From Tissierellia bacterium (lineage in GTDB: Bacteria; Bacillota; Clostridia; Tissierellales; Sedimentibacteraceae), in assembly GCA_028700795.1 (NCBI GenBank), contig JAQVRY010000058.1:1622-7350 (forward strand): 5,729 bases of DNA. The letters run 5' to 3'. The translations under genes and the position numbers were made by a program. Below the pieces are notes generated by a model, which was not told the DNA's origin, ran no database searches, and worked only from the letters and a program-made list of their open reading frames with translations. Positions 1-5,165 of this stretch are shown here, piece after piece (position 1 is the first letter of the stretch; the number at the start of each line of letters is the position of its first letter).

Positions 1-998
1 CCGCCTGTCGAAGCCGCTGCTTCAACTGCCCCGGCAAATTCACGTTCGTAACCTGTCTCTATCATCAAAGGAATTGTTATAGAGCCGGTGGAAACAACGT
101 TTCCAACGGAAGAACCACTAACAGTTCCCTGCAGACCACTAGCTATTACGGCAGTTTTAGCAGGACCGCCGACTTGACCACCAACAGCTGCTGTAGCAAG
201 GTTGGTCATCCAGTCACCGACGCCGCTCTTCCTTAGGAAGGTCGCAAATACTAAGAACAAGAAAATAAAGGTAGATGATACATAAATCGGTGTTCCCAAG
301 ATACCTTCAGTACCTAACCACTCCGTAGCGACCACGCGCTTGAATGTAAATGGAGCATGAAAAAGGAATGATGTTCTCGGAATATGTTGACCAAAAAATG
401 CATATAGCAGAAACACACTTGCTACAGAGACAATTACCATTCCGGCAACACGTCGAGCTGCTTCAAGTAGAAGCAAAATAGCAATGACGCTTATTACAAC
501 GTCTACCTGAGTGAACGATCCTGCGCGCAAGAGCAGTTGATCATAAAAAATAATATGATACGAGCCGACAGTTACACTCGCTGCCGCCAAAATGTAATCA
601 TACCACGGAATATACTTTGTAAATTCCACAGACTTTCCTCTCTTAGCAGGATAAAGCAGATAAACCAAGGTAAGTGCTGATGCTAAGTGAGGTGCACGCT
701 GCAGCGTTGACGGAAATGTCCCGAAAAAACCTGTGTAAAGCTGGAACACAGACCATGCAACAGCAATAAAAAATACAAGCTTACCGGGGAACCCTATCAG
801 ACGACGAAATGCGGATTCTCTATCGTATTGCGCCATCAGTTCGTCAGCATCAATTCCTGAGCTTTCACCTGAATAGATAACCTTTTCTTCATCAGTATCG
901 ATGTTTTCTTCTTCAACGATATCTATATTTTCTTCATCAGTATCAATGTTTTCTTCGTCAACAGGGGGAATAAATTTTTCATTTTTGTCTTTACTCAT
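1..998 (-). CDS. TRAP transporter permease, fused 4TM/12TM (DctQM-type), N-terminal part, cut by window edge
   Basis: This is the inner-membrane subunit of a TRAP (tripartite ATP-independent periplasmic-type) secondary transporter, which uses an ion gradient to import the ligand delivered by its binding protein. The gene runs off the left edge; 332 whole codons are visible. Residues 1-65 are a hydrophilic, acidic leader with repeated ENID units. Hydrophobic segments follow at about 68-92, 103-117, 133-151, 165-203 and 236-255. The stretch at about 272-312 (GGPAKTAVIASGLQGTVSGS and onward to ITIPLM) is the conserved Gly/Ser/Thr-rich signature of the fused TRAP permease family, whose members usually have well over 600 residues. 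The ATG at 998 is chosen because AAGGAGGT lies at 1008-1015, about 10 nt upstream. It lies 133 bp downstream of the TAXI receptor gene on the same strand, so the two almost certainly form one transport system. Family assignment is firm; the substrate is not visible. Confidence 0.93.
   Translation of the reverse strand, partial: MSKDKNEKFIPPVDEENIDTDEENIDIVEEENIDTDEEKVIYSGESSGIDADELMAQYDRESAFRRLIGFPGKLVFFIAVAWSVFQLYTGFFGTFPSTLQRAPHLASALTLVYLLYPAKRGKSVEFTKYIPWYDYILAAASVTVGSYHIIFYDQLLLRAGSFTQVDVVISVIAILLLLEAARRVAGMVIVSVASVFLLYAFFGQHIPRTSFLFHAPFTFKRVVATEWLGTEGILGTPIYVSSTFIFLFLVFATFLRKSGVGDWMTNLATAAVGGQVGGPAKTAVIASGLQGTVSGSSVGNVVSTGSITIPLMIETGYEREFAGAVEAAASTG
883..956. repeat. Imperfect 29-bp direct repeat inside the TRAP permease leader
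   Basis: Two copies of a 29-bp unit (883-911 and 928-956) differ at one base and are offset by exactly 45 bp, so the reading frame is kept. In the protein this gives ENIDTDEE at residues 16-23 and again at 31-38, with a partial third ENIDI at 23-27. It looks like an in-frame duplication in an acidic, probably disordered cytoplasmic N-terminus. Confidence 0.85.
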
Positions 999-1057
999 AA
1001 ATGTAATACCTCCTTAATCTAGTTATTGAGCTTCTTCCACACAATGTTAAGTAGAAG

Positions 1058-1090
1058 AGAGCGAACCCTCCTATGGAAATGGTCCGCTCT
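1058..1090 (-). promoter_or_regulatory. Intergenic stem-loop between TRAP receptor and permease genes
   Basis: On the minus-strand RNA, bases 1090-1081 pair with 1067-1058 in a 10-bp stem with a single G-U pair and a 13-nt loop. No T-run follows, so it is not a standard intrinsic terminator. Its position, just after the receptor stop codon and about 60 nt before the permease start, suits an mRNA processing or stability element that keeps the receptor more abundant than the permease. This is common for binding-protein transport operons but inferred here. Confidence 0.5.
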
Positions 1091-1131
1091 TGACCCAAAT
1101 TATTCAAATTAAACCCATAGATATTTTATGT

Positions 1132-2178
1132 TTATTTGTTGTCAGGAACTTCTATGCCCATTTCTTGGTAATATCTAGCAGCACCCGGATGTATAGGAGT
1201 TGTTATACCTTCAAGAGCACCCTCAAGCTGAATTTCTTTACCTGTTGCGTGAGCTGCAGCAACTACATCGCCGGTTTCATACATAGCCTTGGTGATTTGA
1301 TAAACAGTTTCCTCATCAAGGTCAGCACGGCAATACATAGCAGCCTTACAAGTGATGGTATTGTTGTCCTCTGCCTGATCTTTATAAGTACCGGCAGGAA
1401 TAACTTTACGAACGAAATATGGTTCATCAGCCTGAATAGTTGCAAGAATTTCATCGCTAATATCTACATAAGCGAGGTCCATAACGGTTGACATCTCAAT
1501 TATAGAGGAAGCCGGAACAGCAAGTACGTTGCAAGCAGCGTCAATGTGGCCATCCTGCATCTTCGTAGCTGCATCACCGAAGCTATCGCTTTGGCGTTTT
1601 ATGTCCTTATCAATGTCTAAGCCGGCAGCAGCAAGAACTTTCTCAGTCAATCCAACAGTTCCGGAACCCGCAGGTCCAACTGCCACTGTAAGACCCTTAA
1701 GGTCTTCAACATTCTTTGCACCTGTTTTAGCATTGGCAACGATTTGATATACCTCGTTGTAAACAACGCCTATGGAAGATACGTTTGAAACAGGAGCGTT
1801 AAACGCGCCAGTTCCTGCAAAAGCGTTTGCAGCAACGTTATTCATAGCCATACCAAGGTCCATTTCACCTGCATTAATCAAATTAATGTTCTCAACGGAA
1901 GCTCCTGAAGCCTGAGCAGTAACCGTAATTAGTTGTTCTTCCATCATTTTGTTCATAGCATTGGACATCGCACCACCGAGTGCAAAATATGTACCGCCAC
2001 TTGAGCCGGTTCCCATTACAAGATCTTGGGGAGTCTTAGGTGCTTCTACGGCAGGTTCTTCTGTCCCTTCTTTAGCAGGTTCCTCTGTGTTAGCAGGAGG
2101 TGGAGTCTCTTGCCCGCTGCAAGCAGCGAGAGAAAGAACTAAAATACATACAACAATTAGTGATAAAAGTTTCTTCAT
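1132..2178 (-). CDS. TRAP transporter solute receptor, TAXI family (lipoprotein)
   Basis: Extracytoplasmic substrate-binding subunit of a TRAP transporter, 348 residues. Residues 1-19 form a lipoprotein signal peptide (KK followed by a hydrophobic core) ending in the lipobox LAAC, so Cys20 would be lipidated and the protein anchored outside the membrane. A Pro/Glu/Ala-rich linker covers about 23-50. The mature domain starts with VMGTGSSGGTYFALGGAMSN (54-73), the hallmark of TAXI receptors. AVGPAGSGTVGLTEK (166-180) and PIHPGAARYYQEMG (328-341) also match the family. The ATG at 2178 has TGGAGGG just upstream with a 6-nt spacer. Substrates of most TAXI receptors are unknown, but characterised examples bind glutamate or related compounds. 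With a glutamate-type aminomutase gene directly upstream, glutamate or beta-glutamate is a reasonable guess. It is followed by the permease gene. Confidence 0.95.
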   Translation of the reverse strand: MKKLLSLIVVCILVLSLAACSGQETPPPANTEEPAKEGTEEPAVEAPKTPQDLVMGTGSSGGTYFALGGAMSNAMNKMMEEQLITVTAQASGASVENINLINAGEMDLGMAMNNVAANAFAGTGAFNAPVSNVSSIGVVYNEVYQIVANAKTGAKNVEDLKGLTVAVGPAGSGTVGLTEKVLAAAGLDIDKDIKRQSDSFGDAATKMQDGHIDAACNVLAVPASSIIEMSTVMDLAYVDISDEILATIQADEPYFVRKVIPAGTYKDQAEDNNTITCKAAMYCRADLDEETVYQITKAMYETGDVVAAAHATGKEIQLEGALEGITTPIHPGAARYYQEMGIEVPDNK

Positions 2179-2232
2179 TTTTTTCCCTCCAATTCAAATT
2201 CTTTGTTTCTTTTTATCTCCTCGATGAAAACC

Positions 2233-2265
2233 TATTACTTCTTTATTATTCATAAAGAAGTAATA
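2233..2265. promoter_or_regulatory. Perfect 14-bp inverted repeat upstream of the TRAP receptor gene (operator or stem-loop)
   Basis: Arms 2233-2246 and 2252-2265 are perfectly complementary (14 bp) around the 5-nt loop TATTC. The arms are AT-rich, and no run of T follows on either strand. The repeat covers the candidate -10 box of the receptor promoter, the usual position for a repressor operator. In a transcript reading through from eam it would form a hairpin about 55 nt before the receptor start codon. I cannot tell which role applies. Confidence 0.6.
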
Positions 2266-2277
2266 TATGATTGTCAA
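2249..2277 (-). promoter_or_regulatory. Candidate sigma-A promoter of the TRAP receptor-permease operon
   Basis: Read on the minus strand, a perfect -35 box TTGACA (2277-2272) is followed after 17 nt by TATGAA (2254-2249), a 4/6 match to the -10 consensus. Transcription would start near 2242 and give a leader of roughly 64 nt. The -10 box sits at the centre of the 14-bp inverted repeat, so the promoter may be controlled by a factor binding there. The weak -10 keeps confidence moderate. Confidence 0.5.
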
Positions 2278-2340
2278 ATATATCTTTATCGCAAAAAATT
2301 GCGCGGGAGCTTATAAGGTTTCGTAATGCATTTATTAAGT

Positions 2341-3603
2341 CTATTCAAACTTTACATTAGCATCTTTGTTAGGATACTCTATTATTGTACCTTCCCATGT
2401 TCTTATTGTTATTGTGTCTCTACCATGAGATATAACATATTCCGGAAGCATTGGAGTCTTTCCTTTTCCTTTTGGAGCATTGATGATAAATGTAGGATTT
2501 GCTAAACCTGATGTATATCCTCTTAAATGTTCCATTATTTCTATTCCAATATCTACACTTGTTCTGAAATGCAGTGTGCCTACTACACCTTTAGCATGGA
2601 ATATATAATAAGGTCTAACTCTGCAAGACAATAAACCTTGATTTAATCTCTTCATCACATATTTATCATCATTAACACCTCTTAATAATACTGCTTGATT
2701 TCCAAGCGGTATTCCTGCGTCAGCCAGCATTGAACACGCTTTCTTCGTTTCTTCCGTTATTTCTAATGGATTATTAAATTGTAAGTTGATAAACAAAGGA
2801 TGATGTGTCTTTAACATATCACATAATTCTTTTGTTACTCTTTGCGGCAATGTTACCGGCATTCTTGTACCTATACGTTTGAATTCAAGATGAGGTATAT
2901 TATCTAATTGAGTTAATAGCCAATCCAATCTATCATCTGACAGCGTAAAAGGGTCTCCTCCGGTTACCAAAACATCTCTAATTTCTTTGTTTGCTGCAAT
3001 ATAATCTACTGCTGCTTGTAAATTTTCTTGAGGTTGAGCCGTATCAAATTCGCCAATATTTCTTCTTCTTTGACAGTGGCGACAGTACATCCCGCACACA
3101 TTTGTTACATTAATTACCAATCTGTCCGGATATCTTCTTGTAATACATGGAGCCGGATTTGTAAATTCTTCTCCCATAGGGTCAGATTCTCCAATTCCTT
3201 CTACAAGTTCTAAACCTGTTGGAATTGATTGTAAGTAAATTGGATTTTCAAAGTGATTTCCTTTAGGGTCTATAACTGAAAGAAAATATGGGGATATCGC
3301 CCAGCGGAATTTTTCTCCAACCTTGTCAATATCAGCTTTTTGTTTGTCTGTCAAATGGATAAACTTATTTAATGTCTCTGCATCATGTATTCTATTACTA
3401 ATTTGCCAATGCCAGTCATTCCACTCTTCATCAGTAGCATTAAAATATTCTTTTATTTTCTTTTGTCTTTCCTTGATCTCATCTTGAAAATCTAAACCAA
3501 GAGGGATTTCTTTTTTAGCATCCAAATATGGATCTATCCTACTTTTCAATACATCTGCACGTTCAAGAGAAATTTCTCTTGAAGTTTTTTTCATTTCACT
3601 CAT
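2341..3603 (-). CDS. eam: Glutamate 2,3-aminomutase (radical SAM, PLP-dependent; lysine 2,3-aminomutase family)
   Basis: A 420-residue radical-SAM enzyme that moves the alpha-amino group of an amino acid to the beta carbon; cytoplasmic and oxygen-sensitive. The radical-SAM cluster motif CGMYCRHC gives Cys170, Cys174 and Cys177. TGGDPF (214-219) matches the family's SAM-binding GGD region. The PLP lysine is Lys382 in PKGKGKTP. In lysine 2,3-aminomutase the substrate side chain is held by Asp293 and Asp330. Aligning on PYYI...HFRT and the PLP loop puts Lys338 and Asn375 there, with the same 37-residue spacing. From memory, Lys/Asn is the reported signature of clostridial glutamate 2,3-aminomutase, so the product is probably beta-glutamate. 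The Cys268 equivalent is Asp313, and no cysteine follows Cys327, so the structural zinc site of the lysine enzyme is absent. The start at 3603 has AAGGAG at 3617-3612. A sigma-54 promoter lies upstream. Family call is very firm; substrate call is good but untested. Confidence 0.9.
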   Translation of the reverse strand: MSEMKKTSREISLERADVLKSRIDPYLDAKKEIPLGLDFQDEIKERQKKIKEYFNATDEEWNDWHWQISNRIHDAETLNKFIHLTDKQKADIDKVGEKFRWAISPYFLSVIDPKGNHFENPIYLQSIPTGLELVEGIGESDPMGEEFTNPAPCITRRYPDRLVINVTNVCGMYCRHCQRRRNIGEFDTAQPQENLQAAVDYIAANKEIRDVLVTGGDPFTLSDDRLDWLLTQLDNIPHLEFKRIGTRMPVTLPQRVTKELCDMLKTHHPLFINLQFNNPLEITEETKKACSMLADAGIPLGNQAVLLRGVNDDKYVMKRLNQGLLSCRVRPYYIFHAKGVVGTLHFRTSVDIGIEIMEHLRGYTSGLANPTFIINAPKGKGKTPMLPEYVISHGRDTITIRTWEGTIIEYPNKDANVKFE

Positions 3604-3661
3604 AATATTATCTCCTTAATATTTTTTAAAATTTTTAGTGGCTAACTACTCATTAACAATA

Positions 3662-3678
3662 AGCAAGATTCATGCCAA
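3662..3678 (-). promoter_or_regulatory. Sigma-54 (-24/-12) promoter of eam
   Basis: Minus-strand sequence TTGGCATGAATCTTGCT matches the RpoN consensus TTGGCAcgnnnnTTGCw almost completely. The invariant GG (3676-3675) and GC (3664-3663) are separated by exactly 10 nt, as sigma-54 requires. Transcription would begin about 12 nt downstream, near 3652, leaving a leader of about 50 nt before the eam ATG. A promoter of this type needs an AAA+ enhancer-binding activator, so eam is expected to be switched on by a specific signal. No such regulator gene is in the window. Confidence 0.8.
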
Positions 3679-3691
3679 ACCAAACTTTTAA

Positions 3692-3729
3692 AATCATTAA
3701 TTCGGTAAATGTTTTCCTAAAATGATTAG
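3692..3729. promoter_or_regulatory. Possible activator-binding repeats upstream of the sigma-54 promoter
   Basis: On the minus strand TAATCATTTTA and TAATGATTTTA occur as a near-perfect direct repeat roughly 30 bp apart; their cores AATCATT and AATGATT are also complementary. They lie only about 15-50 bp upstream of the -24 element, closer than typical enhancer sites, and are AT-rich, so chance is quite possible. Confidence 0.25.
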
Positions 3730-3811
3730 TTTATTTCATCAATTTCCTAATTCTATATGTCTTTTTCACACATTACCTTAAAAATCAATTTTTTTTTTGC
3801 CTTTTATATTA

Positions 3812-3913
3812 TTAAATACTTATTGTATTATACCAGTATATAATTTCAAAGTCAATAAAATAAGTATAATTTTTGCTATAGCTTAAATAGTCAAGAATGA
3901 TAAAAGGGTTCAT
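3812..3913 (-). CDS. Doubtful 33-codon ORF upstream of eam
   Basis: A short frame, MNPFIILDYLSYSK and onward to NTISI, begins at ATG 3913-3911 with a perfect AAGGAGG at 3928-3922, 8 nt upstream, and ends in two consecutive stop codons. The predicted peptide is rich in Ile, Tyr and Phe. Only the ribosome site argues for translation. Codon content is what AT-rich DNA gives by chance, the 3' half overlaps a strong promoter for eam, and the same DNA reads as a hairpin/terminator on the other strand. No family is recognised. It could be a leader peptide or nothing. Confidence 0.2.
   Translation of the reverse strand: MNPFIILDYLSYSKNYTYFIDFEIIYWYNTISI
3827..3855 (-). promoter_or_regulatory. Strong sigma-A-type promoter reading toward eam
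   Basis: On the minus strand, TTGACT (3855-3850) and a perfect TATAAT (3832-3827) are 17 nt apart, with an extended -10 TG one base upstream of TATAAT. Transcription would start near 3820, giving a leader of about 217 nt before eam that runs through the sigma-54 element. It could supply basal expression alongside the sigma-54 promoter. Confidence 0.6.
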
Positions 3914-3956
3914 CAGGTCAACCTCCTTGACCCTATTAAGCCCTTTTGGCTTTTTT
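3902..3956 (+). ncRNA. Candidate small RNA or leader: CCUCC-loop hairpin followed by terminator
   Basis: A 6-bp stem GGTCAA/TTGACC (3916-3921 with 3927-3932) presents exactly CCTCC in a 5-nt loop, which is complementary to the Shine-Dalgarno core GGAGG. Downstream, AAGCC (3938-3942) pairs with GGCTT (3948-3952) and a run of six T follows, a small intrinsic terminator. In addition AAAAGGG (3902-3908) can pair with CCCTTTT (3941-3947), which would exclude the terminator stem, so two alternative folds exist. A TATAAT at 3865-3870 could be the -10 box, but no good -35 is seen. No annotated plus-strand gene lies upstream to need a terminator. C-rich loops of this kind occur in Gram-positive regulatory RNAs that block ribosome sites. 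Function here is speculative. Confidence 0.35.
3938..3956 (+). terminator. Small intrinsic terminator
   Basis: A 5-bp stem AAGCC/GGCTT with a 5-nt loop (3943-3947) runs directly into six T (3951-3956). The stem is short, so termination may be partial. It would end a plus-strand transcript containing the CCTCC-loop hairpin. Confidence 0.5.
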
Positions 3957-4030
3957 CTCTTAATCAATTATGATTTTACATTAGCTAAGATTTATTATTC
4001 TACTTTTATTATTTAAAATGCCTTTTTTGA

Positions 4031-4075
4031 CGGAAGTGGTGGGATTCGAACTCCCCTGAAGGCAACCGCATCTGG
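4031..4075 (-). pseudogene. Degenerate 3' fragment of a tRNA gene
   Basis: Read on the minus strand, bases 4051-4031 give GTTCGAATC, then CCAC, CACTTCC and G. That is the T-loop, the 3' strand of the T-stem, a 7-nt acceptor strand and a discriminator base of a bacterial tRNA. The 5' T-stem strand should read GTGGG but is GGGAG, so the stem is broken. No matching 5' acceptor strand (GGAAGTG) or D-arm follows upstream in the minus sense. The preceding ATCCAG and G-rich stretch (4075-4052) could be the 3' side of an anticodon stem and a long variable arm, as in Ser, Leu or Sec tRNAs, but this is uncertain. Such 3' fragments are left when an element integrates into a tRNA gene. Confidence 0.45.
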
Positions 4076-4226
4076 ATAATAATCTTAAAAGAACATGAAC
4101 ATGTTTCCATTTTTTTATAAAATGGTAGTGTAATAGGCTAACCAACATGATTGAAATGTGTTAATATGTTTATTAGCCATATGTGTTGATTAAAATAAAT
4201 TGAAAATTAGAGAGGTGCGTGGTCAA

Positions 4227-4868
4227 ATGAAAGCAATTGCAATAAACGGAAGTCCAAGAAGAGGCTGGAATACAGAAAAATTATTGAAAGAGGCGTTGAG
4301 AGGCGCAGAATCAGTTGGAGCAGAAACGAAATTAGTGCAGTTATATGATTTGAATTATACAGGTTGCAGAAGCTGCTTTACTTGTAAAAGGCAGGGAGCA
4401 GAATCGTATCATTGTGCGTTTAAGGATGGTTTGAGCCCTATATTAGAGGAAATCTTCAATGCAGATGTTTTGTTATTAGGTTCACCAATTTATTTTGGTG
4501 ATATAACAGGTCAGATGGTTAGCTTTATTGAGAGACTTGGCTTTCCGCTTCTTTCTTATGATGACTACACAAAACGGCTATTTGATGGAAAAATCAATGT
4601 TGCATTATTCCTTACTATGAACGCTCCAGAAGCATTCTATAAAAGCAATATGGAGCAATCACTTAAAAACAGAGTTGGAATTCTCCAACGGCTTGGCGGA
4701 ACTGTCGAAGTATATGCTGCTTGTGATACATACCAATTTAGCGATTATTCGAAATATCATTCTGGTATGCTTGATGAGGTTCATAAAAGAAAAGTAAGAG
4801 AAGAACAGTTCCCAAAGGATATGGAGGCTGCATACGAGATTAGTCGCAAACTGACTTCGTTTGAATAA
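4227..4868 (+). CDS. Flavodoxin-fold NAD(P)H-dependent FMN oxidoreductase, iron-sulfur-flavoprotein-like
   Basis: A 213-residue cytoplasmic flavoprotein of the NADPH-dependent FMN reductase family. INGSPRRGWNTEKLL (6-20) is the FMN phosphate-binding loop after the first beta strand, and LLLGSPIYFGDITGQMVSFI (82-101) is the second flavin-binding segment. Cys47, Cys50, Cys53 and Cys63 form C-x2-C-x2-C-x9-C. In iron-sulfur flavoproteins a similar compact cysteine set holds a [4Fe-4S] cluster, but the last spacing here is longer than their usual x4-7, so a cluster is possible, not shown. ATG 4227 is preferred because AGAGGTG lies at 4211-4217 and the FMN motif then starts at the usual distance; an in-frame TTG at 4200 would add nine residues with no ribosome site. 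It is divergent from eam and appears monocistronic. Its physiological electron acceptor is unknown. Confidence 0.88.
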   Translation: MKAIAINGSPRRGWNTEKLLKEALRGAESVGAETKLVQLYDLNYTGCRSCFTCKRQGAESYHCAFKDGLSPILEEIFNADVLLLGSPIYFGDITGQMVSFIERLGFPLLSYDDYTKRLFDGKINVALFLTMNAPEAFYKSNMEQSLKNRVGILQRLGGTVEVYAACDTYQFSDYSKYHSGMLDEVHKRKVREEQFPKDMEAAYEISRKLTSFE

Positions 4869-4883
4869 CAAATTTTGTTTTTT
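4867..4883 (+). terminator. Weak possible terminator after the flavoprotein gene
   Basis: AACAA and TTGTT around a 3-nt loop run into four further T immediately after the stop codon. The stem is short and entirely weak pairs apart from one G-C, so it is only a faint candidate. Confidence 0.2.
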
Positions 4884-5027
4884 CTTGAATCTGTAATCAC
4901 AGGATCGAATGAGGTTTTAAATAGGTTTTAGGTCAAGTGATTCTTAAAGGCATAAAGCATCAATGGACGTATAAAGATTATTGTATCATCATATGAACGG
5001 TATATAAAGTATAAGCAGGGTGTAAAT

Positions 5028-5165
5028 ATGCTATGCTTATCTTATTTATTTGAATTGTTCATGGGTATATTGAATTTCATAGAGTGCAGTGGGATTTTAG
5101 TTATGTGTATCTACTTGGTATTACAGGGAATGTTGGAACATTTACAGGCGAGAAGATGTTTTTGA
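5028..5165 (+). CDS. Doubtful 45-codon hydrophobic ORF
   Basis: ATG 5028 follows the purine-rich AGCAGGGTG, and a weak promoter-like TTGTAT (4981-4986), 16 nt, TATAAA (5003-5008) lies upstream. The peptide starts MLCLSYLFELFMG and is mostly hydrophobic up to LVLQ, then LEHLQARRCF, so it could be a single membrane helix. It shares DNA with the 82-codon frame in another phase, and the stop codon (5163-5165) overlaps an in-frame ATG (5156) of that frame by a few bases. At most one of the two is likely real over the shared stretch. No family is recognised. Confidence 0.15.
   Translation: MLCLSYLFELFMGILNFIECSGILVMCIYLVLQGMLEHLQARRCF

Larger units (their letters stand above)
3604..4226. other. 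AT-rich intergenic region between divergent eam and the flavoprotein gene
   Basis: About 620 bp with no confident protein gene. From left to right it contains the eam ribosome site, the sigma-54 promoter, a 10-T run (3789-3798), a strong sigma-A-type minus-strand promoter, a hairpin/terminator unit on the plus strand, a degenerate tRNA 3' fragment, and short inverted repeats near 4092-4105 (AACATG, two bases, CATGTT) and 4107-4125. I found no convincing plus-strand promoter for the flavoprotein gene. Confidence 0.7.

Noticed and set aside
1090..1491. Open plus-strand frame of 133 codons
   Set aside because: It lies mostly antisense to the well-supported TAXI receptor gene, has no family motif and no convincing ribosome site. 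It is a shadow of the real gene.
1949..2227. Open plus-strand frame of 92 codons
   Set aside because: Antisense to the receptor's signal peptide and linker; its Pro/Ser/Gly-rich content mirrors the real gene's codons.
2290..2303. Short hairpin CGCAA/TTGCG after eam as a terminator
   Set aside because: Only five pairs with a four-base loop and no T-run after it on the minus strand. Not enough to call; read-through from eam into the receptor gene remains possible.
4031..4075. Intact tRNA gene
   Set aside because: The T-stem does not pair and there is no matching 5' acceptor strand or D-arm upstream, so only a remnant is reported.
4200..4226. TTG at 4200 as start of the flavoprotein
   Set aside because: No ribosome site precedes it, whereas ATG 4227 has AGAGGTG at a good distance and places the FMN loop at the usual N-terminal position.
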